43,017 bases of DNA from Demequina lutea. Its GTDB lineage: Bacteria; Actinomycetota; Actinomycetes; Actinomycetales; Demequinaceae. Positions 30,306 through 42,725 of this stretch are shown here, one piece after another. The DNA lies in the NCBI GenBank assembly GCA_003246255.1, contig QKAX01000150.1:1-43017 (forward strand), written 5' to 3'. The first letter of the stretch is position 1, and every line of letters starts with the position of its first letter. The translations under genes were made by a program, and so were the position numbers. Under the pieces are notes generated by a model. It made no database searches, was not told where the DNA came from, and worked only from the letters and a program-made list of their open reading frames with translations.

Positions 30306-31907
30306 GTGAAGGCAGTGCGGACGTGGGTCCGGGACCGAGGGATCGGCACCAAGATCATCGCGACAGTCTCGATCGCTCTGCTGATGGGCGTGGGAGTGGC
30401 CGCCGCCGGACTCGGAGCGGTGGCCCGCACGCACTCGGCTGCCCAGCACCTGGCGAATGACAACGTGTCCGGCACGCGCGCGGTGGCCGACATTCGCACC
30501 CAGGTCGACTTGGTCCAGCAGGAGGTGTTCAACCACTTCCTCGCCTCTGGGACGCAAGCGCAGATCAGCTACGAGAAGAACGTGGATAACGCCCTCGCGG
30601 CAGCTTCCGAGGCGATCGCCTCCTACGATGCCTCCTTCTCCAACCCGGAGACCGCCGAGGCCGTCGCGGATCTCACGGGAGCCATCGCCGACTTCGAGAC
30701 GCTATGGACGGATCTGCTCAAGCCTGCCGGCGAGGACGGCAACCTCTCGGCATTCGTGTCGCTTCGCGACTTCGAGCTGCGGCCGCTTGCGCGTCGCATG
30801 TCCACGAGCCTCGACGTGCTCGCCGCAGCGCAGGAGGCGTCAGCCGAGGCGGCGGCGAGCCGCGTCGACTCGGACTACGCGCTGTCGCGGATCGTGATCG
30901 TGGTGGTGACCGCCCTGGGGGCAGTAGCGGGAATCGGCGTCGGCATCCTCGTCGCGCGCCGCATCGCCCGCGACCTGGGCCGCGTCGAGAAGATGGCAAG
31001 CGCCCTCGCGCGAGGCGACCTCACCGCGCGTTCAGGGCTCGCCCAACGAGATCAGATTGGCCGCATGGGCGAGGCAATGGACCGCGCCCTCAAGGACCTC
31101 GGCAAGCTCGTCAACACGGTGTCGAACGACTCGAGTTCGCTCGCCTCCGCCGCCTCCCAACTTGCCACGACGGCGGCAGGGGTCCAGGAGGCCGCCGACC
31201 AGACGGCCCAGCAGGGGGCCTCTGTTAACACCGCGGCGCGCACGGTGTCCGAGCACGTCAACCACGTCGTGGAAGGCGCAGGCCAGATTCGCCTGGCGAT
31301 CGACGCGATCGCGGAGAACGCGCAGGCGGCCCAGCACATCAGTTCAGACGCTGTGGCCAAGGCGAAGACAGCGTCCGAGACCATCAAGGGCCTTGGGGAT
31401 GCCTCCGAGGAGATCGGCGAGATCGTCAAGGTCATCACCACGATCGCGCGGCAAACTAACTTGCTGGCCCTCAACGCCACGATCGAGGCTGCCCGTGCAG
31501 GAGAGGCCGGCAAGGGCTTCGCTGTCGTGGCCGAGGAGGTCAAGCAGCTCGCGCAGGCCACCGCCGATGCCACGGCCGACATCATTCTCAAGATCGGCGG
31601 CATCCAGTCGCAGACAAACGCCGCTGTGGATGCGATCGCCGCTATCCACCAGGTGATTCGCACCATCGACGGCTATCAGCTCACCATCTCGATGGCGGTC
31701 GCCGAGCACGCACAGGCGACGCAGGCCATCACCACCTCGGTGGCCGACGCAGCTCAGGGCACCGAGAGCATCGTGGCGAGCATCGACCAAGTGGCCACCG
31801 CCTCGGACGCCACGAGCGTGGGCATCGGTCAGGCCCAGATCGCCGTCGAGGAGCTCGCTGGCATGTCGAACCGCCTGCGCAGCCTCGTGGGAACGTTCAG
31901 GTACTAG
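30306..31907 (+). CDS. Methyl-accepting chemotaxis protein
   Basis: TM-sensor-TM-HAMP; [39 protein letters not shown] 30306 with an AGGGGA RBS. Confidence 0.93.
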   Translation: MKAVRTWVRDRGIGTKIIATVSIALLMGVGVAAAGLGAVARTHSAAQHLANDNVSGTRAVADIRTQVDLVQQEVFNHFLASGTQAQISYEKNVDNALAAASEAIASYDASFSNPETAEAVADLTGAIADFETLWTDLLKPAGEDGNLSAFVSLRDFELRPLARRMSTSLDVLAAAQEASAEAAASRVDSDYALSRIVIVVVTALGAVAGIGVGILVARRIARDLGRVEKMASALARGDLTARSGLAQRDQIGRMGEAMDRALKDLGKLVNTVSNDSSSLASAASQLATTAAGVQEAADQTAQQGASVNTAARTVSEHVNHVVEGAGQIRLAIDAIAENAQAAQHISSDAVAKAKTASETIKGLGDASEEIGEIVKVITTIARQTNLLALNATIEAARAGEAGKGFAVVAEEVKQLAQATADATADIILKIGGIQSQTNAAVDAIAAIHQVIRTIDGYQLTISMAVAEHAQATQAITTSVADAAQGTESIVASIDQVATASDATSVGIGQAQIAVEELAGMSNRLRSLVGTFRY

Positions 31908-31947
31908 AGCCAGCGGGACGGGCACCCCGGCGACTAGCATCGGCGGC

Positions 31948-32529
31948 GTGCTCGCGTTCGGTCAACCGCTCCCCCAGCGTCCGCGACGCGTGCTCGTTGC
32001 CGGCGTGTCCGGTGTGGGCAAGTCGACGCTCGCCCGGCGGATCGCACGCGCCCTTGACGCGCCCTACACGGAGATCGACGCCCTGTTTCACGGCCCCGGC
32101 TGGACGCCACGACCTGAGTTCCTCGACGACGTGGCTGACCTCGTGGCGGGCAACGAGTGGGTCACGGAGTGGCAGTACACCGCGGCCCGCCCCGCGCTGG
32201 CCGAACGTGCCGACCTGGTCGTGTGGTTGGACCTTTCGTTCCTTCGCATGACGCTGCCACGGGTCGTGAGCCGCACAGTCCGCAGGCGCCTGCGGCGCGA
32301 GGAGCTCTGGAACGGCAACCTTGAGCCGCCGTTCAGGACCTTCCTCACCAATCGCGACCACATCGTCCGCTGGGCGTGGCGACGCAGGCACCACTACGAC
32401 CAGCTCGTGCCCTCGCTGGAGGGCACCCACCCGCACCTCGCGATCGTGCGCCTGCGCTCGCAGCGCGAGGTCGACGCGTGGCTCGACGGCCCGCTCGCCC
32501 GAGCTGTCGGTGAGGACCGAGTCAGGTGA
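31948..32529 (+). CDS. P-loop (adenylate-kinase/topology-modulation-like) protein
   Basis: VLVAGVSGVGKSTLARRIARALDAPYTEIDALFHGPGWTPRPEF. Confidence 0.75.
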   Translation: MLAFGQPLPQRPRRVLVAGVSGVGKSTLARRIARALDAPYTEIDALFHGPGWTPRPEFLDDVADLVAGNEWVTEWQYTAARPALAERADLVVWLDLSFLRMTLPRVVSRTVRRRLRREELWNGNLEPPFRTFLTNRDHIVRWAWRRRHHYDQLVPSLEGTHPHLAIVRLRSQREVDAWLDGPLARAVGEDRVR

Positions 32530-33723
32530 GCTCGCGGATCACGGCGTCGGCGAGCAGCCTGCCCCTGCGGGTAAGCAGCACGCGCGCATGCGGCCCAATA
32601 GCCGCCTTGCCCTCCACGAGGCCCTGAGCGATGAGGCCCGCGACCCGATCCCGCCGGTGAGGCGGCACCTCTGTGACGGGCAGGCCGTCGGCGAGGCGAA
32701 CCCCCAGCATGACGCGCTCGAACGCCACGGCCTCGGCGTCGAGCTCCTCGCCCGAGTCCTCAGGGCTCTGGCCGCCAGCCAGCCGCGCGGCGTACGCGAG
32801 CGGGTGCTTGACGTTCCACCAGCGCCGGGCGGGCAGGGGCTCCCCCGCCGCACCGATGCGCGGGCCGAGGTACGAGTGCGCTCCCGGACCCACGGCCCAC
32901 CAGTCTTGGCCGGTCCAGTACGCGACGTTGTGACGGCAGCGCTGCGTGGGGGTGCGAGACCAGTTCGAGACCTCGTACCACGACAGCCCCGCGGCGGCGA
33001 AGGCCTCGTCCGCGACCTCGTACATCTCGGCCTGAACATCGGGGTTGGTGGGAGAGATCATGCCGCGACGCAGCTGCAGTCCCATGCGCGTGCCAGGCTC
33101 GATCACCAGCGAGTACGCGCTCACGTGGTCCGGTTCGAGTGCGATGGCGGCGGCAAGGCTCGCCTTCCAGTCATCGAGCGACTCCCCCGGTGTGCCGTAG
33201 ATGAGGTCCACGCTGACGGCGAGTCCCGCCTCGCGCGCCCAGCCCACCGCGAGCGCGACGTTCTGGGGGTTGTGAGTGCGATCGAGCGTCTCCAGCACAT
33301 GTGGCACCGCCGACTGCATGCCAAAGCTCACGCGCGTGAAGCCCGCGGCCGCGAGCTCCGCGAGCGACTCCGCCGTCACCGAATCGGGGTTTGCCTCCGT
33401 GGTGACCTCGGCATCGGGCGCGAGGCCCCACGTCTGGCGCACGCCGTCGAGCAGCCTTGCGAGCGCCGACGCGTCGAGCATCGTGGGGGTGCCGCCACCA
33501 AAGAACACCGTGCGCGCCGGGCGGTTGTCTCCCGCCATTGCCGTGCGCGCCTGGGCCATCTCGGCGAGCGCTGCGCCCACATAGCCCTCGGGCGTCGCGC
33601 CATCGACCTCGCCGGGTGCGTACGTGTTGAAGTCGCAGTATCCGCAGCGCACGCGGCAGAACGGCACGTGGAGGTAGACGCCAAAGTCGCGCGTCGCCGC
33701 CTGCCCGGCCCCGGCGTCGGGCA

Positions 33724-33724
<1 letters not shown>
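32522..33724 (-). CDS. hemW: Radical SAM HemW (coproporphyrinogen III oxidase-like)
   Basis: GVYLHVPFCRVRCGYCDFNTY, FFGGGTPTMLDASALARLL. Confidence 0.92.
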
Positions 33725-35574
<1,850 letters not shown>

Positions 35575-35628
35575 GTGCGGTGTTGTCCTTCGGGTCCTTG
35601 GGGGTTCTATGCTCCCACGAACACGAGG

Positions 35629-35655
35629 TTCAGGTATTCGATGCGATGCCGATAT
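35629..35655 (+). promoter_or_regulatory. Candidate flagellar-sigma (sigma28/SigD-type) promoter TTCA-N15-GCCGATAT
   Basis: GCCGATAT at 35648-35655 matches the B. subtilis SigD -10 element exactly; -35 only partly matches TAAA. Confidence 0.35.
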
Positions 35656-35703
35656 CGATAACGATGCCGGGTGCTCCGGCACGGGCACAGGACAGGAGGC
35701 GGC

Positions 35704-37413
35704 GTGGGCGCGCACGACACGCTGTTTGGTCTCACGTTCCGTGACTCCCCCATTGGGATGGCGATTCTCGATTCGGGCGGTCACTACGTCGAGGTCAACT
35801 CCGCGTTCGCGCGCACAGTGGGACGCGAGCCCAGCGCTCTCGTCGGCCGCCACTTCGGAGAGTTCACCCACCAGGACGATCTGCCTCGCAACGTGGAACT
35901 CATGGCAAAGGTGGGCTCCGGGGAGGTGTCCTACTTCCAGTTCCACAGTCGACTTCTCCACCGCCAGGGCGACACGATCTGGGTGCGCATCACCATCTCC
36001 GGAGTCGAGGCCCCGGAGGATCCGTTGGGGCACCACTACGTGGCGCAGGTCGAGGATGTGACGGAGATTCGGCGAGCGCGCGACCTCCTCGAACGTCGCG
36101 CCCTGTACGACCACCTCACGGGCCTGGCGAATCGCACACTCCTGATGGACCGCCTGGAACTGGCGCTGGAGACGCACGAGCCGCGCGCCGCCACGGTGGC
36201 CGCCATCTTTCTCGACATTGACCACTTCAAGACAGTCAATGACTCGCTGGGACACGACGCCGGCGACACTCTGCTGATCGAGCTTGGCCGACGACTCCAG
36301 GCCGCTGTGCGCTCGGCCGACACAGTGGCCCGTCTCGGCGGCGACGAGTTTGTGGTGATCGTCGAGGACGTCATGGGTGAGGAGGCGGCGCTCGCCGTCA
36401 CCCACGGCATCGTCGCGGCGCTGCGAAGGCCGTTCGTGGTGGACGGCACCGAGATCACGCCAGGCGTCTCCGCGGGCCTCGCGATGGCCGAGCAGGGCAT
36501 CACGGCTGAGGCGCTGGTGCGCAACGCCGACATGGCGATGTACGCCGCGAAGCAGGGCGGCCGCGACCGGGTGGAGTGCTACGACGAGTCGATGCGCGAG
36601 CGCGCCCGTACCAAGCTGTCCATCGAGTCCGAGCTACGCACAGCGATCCGCGACGGCGAGCTCGTGGTGCACTACCAGCCAGTGGTGGATCTCGAGACTC
36701 GCGAGATTCGCGCCTTCGAGGCTCTCGTGCGCTGGCAGCATCCGCAACGCGGCCTGCTGCTGCCCGACGAGTTCATCCCCATCTCCGAGGACGCCAACCT
36801 GGTGATTCCCCTCGGCGCCGCCGTGCTGCACGAGGCCTGTGCATTCCTTGCTGCGCGACCCGAGTACAAGGGCCGCGTGTTTGTGAATGTCTCCACGCGC
36901 CAGATCGGCTCGGCGGATCTCACACACGTGGTGAAGGACGCGCTCACTACCACGGGAGCGAATCCCTCCCAGTTGGGGCTCGAGATCACCGAGTCAGGGA
37001 TGCTCATGGCCACCGCCGCCGCGCGAGCGGATCTCAAGGCGCTCACCGAGCTGGGGTGCGAGCTCATCCTCGATGACTTTGGCACCGGCTATTCGGCTCT
37101 CTCGTCGGTGCTGCAGAACCCCGTCTCGGGCCTCAAGCTTGCGCGCGACTTCACGCTCCGTCTGGGAGACCGCGGCACGGGCGACAGGATCTCGACAGCA
37201 ATCGCCACGCTCACACGATCGCTCGACATGTACGGCGTGATCGAGGGCATCGAGACCGAGGCGCAGTATGCGATAGCGCGCCGCCACGGCTGGCAGCTGG
37301 GGCAAGGCTTCCTGTTTGGCCACGCGCAGCCTGCGTCGGACATCACCCTCGGCCTCCCCCGCCCCTCCGATGCCGACGACGACGCCTCCCCGGCTGCGGC
37401 GGCGCTTCGCTAG
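35704..37413 (+). CDS. PAS-GGDEF-EAL protein (cyclic-di-GMP turnover)
   Basis: PAS-like [59 protein letters not shown] upstream of GTG 35704. Confidence 0.92.
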   Translation: MGAHDTLFGLTFRDSPIGMAILDSGGHYVEVNSAFARTVGREPSALVGRHFGEFTHQDDLPRNVELMAKVGSGEVSYFQFHSRLLHRQGDTIWVRITISGVEAPEDPLGHHYVAQVEDVTEIRRARDLLERRALYDHLTGLANRTLLMDRLELALETHEPRAATVAAIFLDIDHFKTVNDSLGHDAGDTLLIELGRRLQAAVRSADTVARLGGDEFVVIVEDVMGEEAALAVTHGIVAALRRPFVVDGTEITPGVSAGLAMAEQGITAEALVRNADMAMYAAKQGGRDRVECYDESMRERARTKLSIESELRTAIRDGELVVHYQPVVDLETREIRAFEALVRWQHPQRGLLLPDEFIPISEDANLVIPLGAAVLHEACAFLAARPEYKGRVFVNVSTRQIGSADLTHVVKDALTTTGANPSQLGLEITESGMLMATAAARADLKALTELGCELILDDFGTGYSALSSVLQNPVSGLKLARDFTLRLGDRGTGDRISTAIATLTRSLDMYGVIEGIETEAQYAIARRHGWQLGQGFLFGHAQPASDITLGLPRPSDADDDASPAAAALR

Positions 37414-37423
37414 GCTCGCCACC

Positions 37424-38032
37424 GTGGTGGACTTCAATCTGGCGCCGCTGATCCCCGGCGCGATCGCCGCATGGCTCATCTACAAGCGGGTGCGACGCCA
37501 CTGGGGAGGCGGCGAAGCTCCGCCGCGCCACTCGCGCAGCACCCCCACGTCGACAGTCCCGCCGCGGGTGACGCGGGTGGCAAAGAAGCCACAGCATGCG
37601 CCCACTCCGGGACACTCCCGCGAGCAGCCGCGCCCGCAGCGGCGCTACCCCGGGGACTACGTGCACCGCGTCGTCGCGTACTACTCGCCCAAGCCGGACG
37701 GCAAACCCGATCCCGGCGAGATCGTGTGGACGTGGGTGCCGTACGAGGACGACCCTCACCAGGGCAAGGACCGCCCTGTGCTGCTGGTGAGCAGGGACGG
37801 TGAGTGGTTGCTAGGCCTCATGCTCAGTTCAAAGGATCACGACCTGGACGCGACCGATGAGGCCCGCTGGGGTCGGCGCTGGATGGACATTGGCACCGGA
37901 GAGTGGGATCGTGAACGCAGGCCCAGCGAGGTGCGCCTCGATCGAGTGATCAGGGTGCATCCGCAGGATATCCGGCGAGAAGGCGCCGTGCTCGACAAGC
38001 GCATCTTTGAGCAAGTCGTTGCGGAGCTGTAA
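37424..38032 (+). CDS. PemK/MazF-like protein with N-terminal hydrophobic segment
   Basis: [44 protein letters not shown] resembles the PemK family; [19 protein letters not shown] anchor. Confidence 0.75.
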   Translation: MVDFNLAPLIPGAIAAWLIYKRVRRHWGGGEAPPRHSRSTPTSTVPPRVTRVAKKPQHAPTPGHSREQPRPQRRYPGDYVHRVVAYYSPKPDGKPDPGEIVWTWVPYEDDPHQGKDRPVLLVSRDGEWLLGLMLSSKDHDLDATDEARWGRRWMDIGTGEWDRERRPSEVRLDRVIRVHPQDIRREGAVLDKRIFEQVVAEL

Positions 38033-38132
38033 GTGCTCGCCGATTCTGCGAATCGCTGGTAGAGTAGGTCGCCGTGTGCGCGCCACTGCGACGCACGAGA
38101 CAAACTTTCCTTCTGAACGAATCAGGTATCAC

Positions 38133-38393
38133 GTGGCAAACATCAAGTCGAAGATCAAGCGCATCGGCACCAACGAGAAGGCTCGCCTGCGTAACGTCGC
38201 CGTCAAGTCGGAGCTGAAGACCAACGTCCGCAAGGTGCGCGAGGCCATCGCCGCCGGCGACAAGTCCGTTGCCGAGGCCGCCCTCAAGAACGCCTCCGTC
38301 AAGCTCGACAAGGCGGTTTCCAAGGGTGTCATCCACTCGAACCAGGCCGCCAACCGCAAGTCGGCACTGGCCAAGCAGGTCGCCGCTCTCTAA
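38133..38393 (+). CDS. rpsT: 30S ribosomal protein S20
   Basis: [21 protein letters not shown]...[26 protein letters not shown] start. Confidence 0.97.
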   Translation: MANIKSKIKRIGTNEKARLRNVAVKSELKTNVRKVREAIAAGDKSVAEAALKNASVKLDKAVSKGVIHSNQAANRKSALAKQVAAL

Positions 38394-38411
38394 GCGCACC
38401 CGCTCACGCTG

Positions 38412-38440
38412 AAGGCCCCGCACTGCGGGGCCTTTTGCTT
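38412..38440 (+). terminator. Rho-independent terminator after rpsT
   Basis: AAGGCCCCGC-ACT-GCGGGGCCTT followed by TTGCTT. Confidence 0.93.
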
Positions 38441-38501
38441 TTCCTGCGGCAGACGGCGGGCGGCACGGCCGCGACTGGGCGCTGGTCGCGCCGCCACGCC
38501 C

Positions 38502-39506
38502 CTACTCGTCCGTCGCGAGCTCGGCGATCCTGCGCACGGCACGCTCGATCGTGAACGCCGGGGCCCTGTCGCCGCCCTTGACGCCGTGATCGGCGGCGGC
38601 GACCTCCTCGATCGCCGCCGCGAGGCGATCCGCGTCCCATGTGCGCAGCTCGCGCCGCGCCTTGTCCACCTGCCACGGCGCGATGCCAAGGTCGCGCGTC
38701 GGGTCAAGCCCGCGCCCGCGCGAGGCTCCCACCTTGGCGAGCGTGCGCAGCTTGATGGCGAGCGCAGCGACCAGGGGCACGGGATCCACACCCGTCTCGA
38801 GCGCGTGCCGCACCAGCGTGAGGGCCTTGCCCTTGTCCCCCGCCACCGCGGCATCGGCCACGGCAAAGCCCGTCGCGTTGACGCGCGTGCCGTAGTACTT
38901 GGCCACCGTCTGCTCGGTGATGCCGCCGTCCACGTCGCCCATGAGCTGCGCGCACGCGGCCGCGAGCTGCGAGACGTCACCGCCCACCGAGTCCACGAGC
39001 GCGCGCAGGGCTCCCGCGCTCACCGGACGCTTGGCGCGGCCAAACTCGGCACCCACAAAGTCCACGAGGTCGCTGTCGCGCGTGATGGCCGGGCAGCCGT
39101 ACTCGGGCACTCCCGCCTTGCGCATCGTGTCCAGCAGCTTCTTGCCTCGCATGCCGCCGTTGTGTCGCACAATCACCACGGCGTCAGGGTCCGGCGACTC
39201 GGTGTACGCGAGGCCGTCCTGCAGAAAGTCGTCGCTCATGGAGGCCGCGCCGTCGATGATCACCACGGCCGTGCCGCCAAACAGCGACGGGCTCGCGGCG
39301 GATCGCAGGAGTCCCTTGCCGTACGTGGAGGCCTCGAGGCGTTGCACGTCCGTCTCCGGGTCGCGGCGTTTGACTGCCTCCACGATGAGCGCGATGGCTC
39401 GCGATCCCAGCAGTTCCTCGGGACCCGACACGAGCACGAGCGGCGCGGGGGTGGCCTTGTGCCACGGCGGGGCGTCGGAGCGCTTGGAGGTTGTCGGTCG
39501 GGCCAC
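38502..39506 (-). CDS. holA: DNA polymerase III subunit delta
   Basis: LVLVSGPEELLGSRAIALI; DLVDFVGAEFGRAKRPVSAGALRALVDSVGGDVSQLAAACAQL. Confidence 0.92.
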   Translation of the reverse strand: MARPTTSKRSDAPPWHKATPAPLVLVSGPEELLGSRAIALIVEAVKRRDPETDVQRLEASTYGKGLLRSAASPSLFGGTAVVIIDGAASMSDDFLQDGLAYTESPDPDAVVIVRHNGGMRGKKLLDTMRKAGVPEYGCPAITRDSDLVDFVGAEFGRAKRPVSAGALRALVDSVGGDVSQLAAACAQLMGDVDGGITEQTVAKYYGTRVNATGFAVADAAVAGDKGKALTLVRHALETGVDPVPLVAALAIKLRTLAKVGASRGRGLDPTRDLGIAPWQVDKARRELRTWDADRLAAAIEEVAAADHGVKGGDRAPAFTIERAVRRIAELATDE

Positions 39507-39510
39507 GCCC

Positions 39511-41922
39511 CTAGCCTGCCACGTCGAGGGGACACGACGATGCGATCTGGGCCTGCCGTGTGAGCGCGATATCGCCGCAGTCCATGGTGGTCAGCACCAC
39601 CCCCGCCACCTGGCCGTAGAGCGCCACGGTGCCAGGGTCCGGGTGGCCGTACGTGTTGCCCTCGCCCACGCTGATGGCGGCCACGCGCGCACCCAGCAGC
39701 GCCGCCAGGCCATCGGATTGCGTGGCGCTACCGTGATGAGCCACCTTGACCATGTCCACCGCTACGGGGCCGCCCAGGGCCGCGCGCACGGCGTCCTGGC
39801 CATCGGTTTCGAGGTCGCCGAGCGCGAGGGCCGTGACGCCGCCCGCGTCGATCCACACCGTCACGCTCGTGTCGTTGATCTGCGCCGATGTCTCCGCCGA
39901 CAACGCGCCCCGCGTCGGGTAGAGCACCGCGAGCCTCACGTCGCCGCGCTCCCATGTCTCGCCCGATGCCGGGGCAGAGGCCGGGACGCCGTCACCCTCG
40001 AGGGCGACGACGGCATCTGCCAGCCCGGCCTCGTGCGCCACGGGCGAGACCCACGCCTCGCGCACTGGCGCGATGGCCTCGAGCTCGCCCACAGCGCCGT
40101 CGTGATCGGCGTGGGGGTGGGTGAGGATCAGCAGGTCGATGCTCGTGACGGCGTACCGGCGGAGGCACGCGACGCCCTCCCCACCCGGCGGTCCCGTGTC
40201 GATCACCACCGCGCCGCCGCTCTCGGTGGGCACGATCATCATGTCGCCCTGGCCCACGTCGCACACCACGATCGCTGCGTCGCGCACTCCCCCAGCGCTC
40301 GCCGCCGTGAGGACCGGCACGGCCACGGCCGACGCCGCAGCGGCCAGCACCAGCGCGAGTCGCGCGGCCCCTCGCAGGCGCGCCGACATGGTCCCGGCGG
40401 CGAGCAGCGCCACCACCGCAACCGCAGCCGCCTCGCCACGCCACCCTGCGGGCCACGGCAGCCACGCACCAGGCGCGCGGGCGAAGAACTGCGCGGACCA
40501 CACGACAGCCCACGCCGGCCAGGACGCGCCGTGCATGAGCACCGTGGCCACGCCCGGCACCGGAACCGCCAGCACTGCCCCCGCCAGACCGACGATGGTG
40601 ACGGGGAACGCCGCGAGGCTCGCCACAAGGTTGGCCGGCACTGTGTAGGTGCCGACGCCGGGGCGAATCGCGAGCAGCAGCGGCCAACACGCGAGCCACG
40701 CCGAGAGTGGCACGGCGGTGGCGTGCGCGAGCGGGCGCCACAGCCATCCCGCCAGGTGCGACGCGAGCGGCGGCGCCCACACCACGATGGCCACTACAGC
40801 CACTGCGGAGAGCTGCAGGCCCAACGCGCCAGCGAGCCCCGGCTCACCGACGAGTAGCACCAGCAGGCCCGCCCCCAGGGCCGGCAACGCGCGCGCCGGT
40901 CGGCCCCAGGCGATCGCGGCGGCGAGAGCCAGCGCCATCGTAAGCGCGCGCTGCACCGAGGGCTCGGCCCCCACAAATGCGGCGAGCGCGCTCATCGCGG
41001 CGGCGAGCACCGCAGCGCGCACCCACCGCCTCCGCACAGAGCGGCGCAACAGCGCACCCAGCACGAGGGTCACGATCGCAAAGTGTGAGCCCGAGACCGC
41101 CGTGAGGTGAGTGAGCCCCGTGACCTTCATCTGCTCGTCGAGACTCGCCGGCATATCGGAGGTGTCGCCCATGACCATGCCGAGCACAAGCCCTCGCACA
41201 GTATCCGGTAGTCCCGCGGCGGCCTCACGGGTCGCGCCGCGAGCGGACGCCACCACTGCAGCGACGGGATCCTTCGCCCCCGACGTCGCGAAGTCCGCGC
41301 GCCACAGGGTCGCGTCCACCCGCGAGTCATGGGAGGGAGAGGCGCTGCCGGTGGAGGCCCCCCGGTCGCCGAGCCGCGGCAGTACTGCCCCCTCGGCGCC
41401 ATCGAGCACCGCGTCCACAACGGCGCGCGCTCCCGCGCTCGCTGGGCAGGGCTCCACGCAGGCCTCGCTCACGGCAATGCGCACCGCCCAGCGCGGCCTT
41501 CCGGTCCATGCGTCACGCCCCGCCTCGCGCGGCTCCTGCACCACGGTTCCCCACACGGTGACGTCGCCTCCGCGGCCCATTGCATCTCTCACCGATCCGG
41601 GCAGCGCCGTCGCCGCGTGAAAGGCACCAGACCACGCCACCACGCAGGCCAGCGCGCACGCCACCGCTACTCCCCTGGCCCACTCTCGCGCGAGCCGCAC
41701 GCGCCGCAAGCGGACGCGGCCTACCCCGCGCCCCGCCGCGGCCCCCTGCCGCACCGCGGTGCGATCCCGTCGCGATGCGAGCACCTCCACCGCCGCCGCG
41801 CCAGCCGCCAGAACGGTGAGCAGCACTGCCGCCCAGGCCCAGACGGCGTGGGCGCCTGCGATCGCTCCCGCGACCATCGCAAGCGCTGCCGCCGGCAGCA
41901 GCCGCGCGTCATGCTCCCTCAC
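39511..41922 (-). CDS. comEC: ComEC/Rec2 DNA uptake channel with C-terminal metallo-beta-lactamase domain
   Basis: ComEC core (HLTAVSGSHFAIVTLVLGALLRR); VVCDVGQGDMMIV, LTHPHADHDGAV. Confidence 0.93.
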   Translation of the reverse strand: MREHDARLLPAAALAMVAGAIAGAHAVWAWAAVLLTVLAAGAAAVEVLASRRDRTAVRQGAAAGRGVGRVRLRRVRLAREWARGVAVACALACVVAWSGAFHAATALPGSVRDAMGRGGDVTVWGTVVQEPREAGRDAWTGRPRWAVRIAVSEACVEPCPASAGARAVVDAVLDGAEGAVLPRLGDRGASTGSASPSHDSRVDATLWRADFATSGAKDPVAAVVASARGATREAAAGLPDTVRGLVLGMVMGDTSDMPASLDEQMKVTGLTHLTAVSGSHFAIVTLVLGALLRRSVRRRWVRAAVLAAAMSALAAFVGAEPSVQRALTMALALAAAIAWGRPARALPALGAGLLVLLVGEPGLAGALGLQLSAVAVVAIVVWAPPLASHLAGWLWRPLAHATAVPLSAWLACWPLLLAIRPGVGTYTVPANLVASLAAFPVTIVGLAGAVLAVPVPGVATVLMHGASWPAWAVVWSAQFFARAPGAWLPWPAGWRGEAAAVAVVALLAAGTMSARLRGAARLALVLAAAASAVAVPVLTAASAGGVRDAAIVVCDVGQGDMMIVPTESGGAVVIDTGPPGGEGVACLRRYAVTSIDLLILTHPHADHDGAVGELEAIAPVREAWVSPVAHEAGLADAVVALEGDGVPASAPASGETWERGDVRLAVLYPTRGALSAETSAQINDTSVTVWIDAGGVTALALGDLETDGQDAVRAALGGPVAVDMVKVAHHGSATQSDGLAALLGARVAAISVGEGNTYGHPDPGTVALYGQVAGVVLTTMDCGDIALTRQAQIASSCPLDVAG

Positions 41923-42617
41923 ACCGTGGCCGCGTCGCGCAGCCCCTCCAGCACCGCAGGCCCAATCCCGGACACCGCGTCCAGCGCCTCCACTGACGCG
42001 AAGGGCCCGTGCTCCTCGCGGTAGTCGACGATGCGCTGAGCCAGCACGGGGCCCACGCCAGGCAGCGCCGTGAGAGCGTCGGCGCCCGCGACGTTGACGT
42101 TGACCTTGCCGTCGGCTCCCCCGGCAGCCGCGGCATCGGCCGCCTCCCCCACGGCCAGGCGCTCGCCGTCCACGACCACGCGCGCCAAATTCAGGACATC
42201 CAGGTCGGCGGGGACCAGCGCGCCGCCAGCGGCGTCGATCGCATCCTGGACGCGCGCTCCAGAGGGGAGTTCGTAGACTCCCGGCTCCGCGACGGCCCCC
42301 GCGACGTGCACCACCACGGCGGCGGCCGCAAAGGGCACGGCGGAGGTCGTGGGCGCGACTGATTCCATCGCGACGGCCTCACGATCACCACCGCCCGCGA
42401 GACTGCGCGGCACCACGGCGACCCCCACCGCCACGAGAGCCAACGCGAGCACCGCCACCACTGCCGTGCGACGCGACCAGGACCAGCGCCACCCGGGAGG
42501 CTCGTCGTCGGCATCGGCGCCGGCCTCGATGGCACCGTGAGCGGCCGTGTACGCCCGCTGGGCGGCCTCGCGCCACGCGGAGGCCATCCGGGCCTGGATG
42601 TCGTCGCTATCGCTCAC
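41919..42617 (-). CDS. comEA: ComEA helix-hairpin-helix DNA-binding protein
   Basis: TM, SLBB-like VVVHVAGAVAEPGVYELPSGARVQDAIDAAGG, HhH VNVNVAGADALTALPGVGPVLAQRIVDYREEHGPF. Confidence 0.93.
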   Translation of the reverse strand: MSDSDDIQARMASAWREAAQRAYTAAHGAIEAGADADDEPPGWRWSWSRRTAVVAVLALALVAVGVAVVPRSLAGGGDREAVAMESVAPTTSAVPFAAAAVVVHVAGAVAEPGVYELPSGARVQDAIDAAGGALVPADLDVLNLARVVVDGERLAVGEAADAAAAGGADGKVNVNVAGADALTALPGVGPVLAQRIVDYREEHGPFASVEALDAVSGIGPAVLEGLRDAATV

Positions 42618-42725
42618 ACGGGGACGCTAGGCCGCGCCACGCGAGAGGCGCGGCACAGGGTGCCTCCCGCGGAGGAAAGCCCCCGGCACGCCAGCCTGGG
42701 GACGACGCGCTGCGCCGCCTGGGCC

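Noticed and set aside
38899-40857. 652-aa plus-strand ORF
   Set aside because: Antisense to holA and comEC; extremely Arg/His-rich, no recognisable domain.
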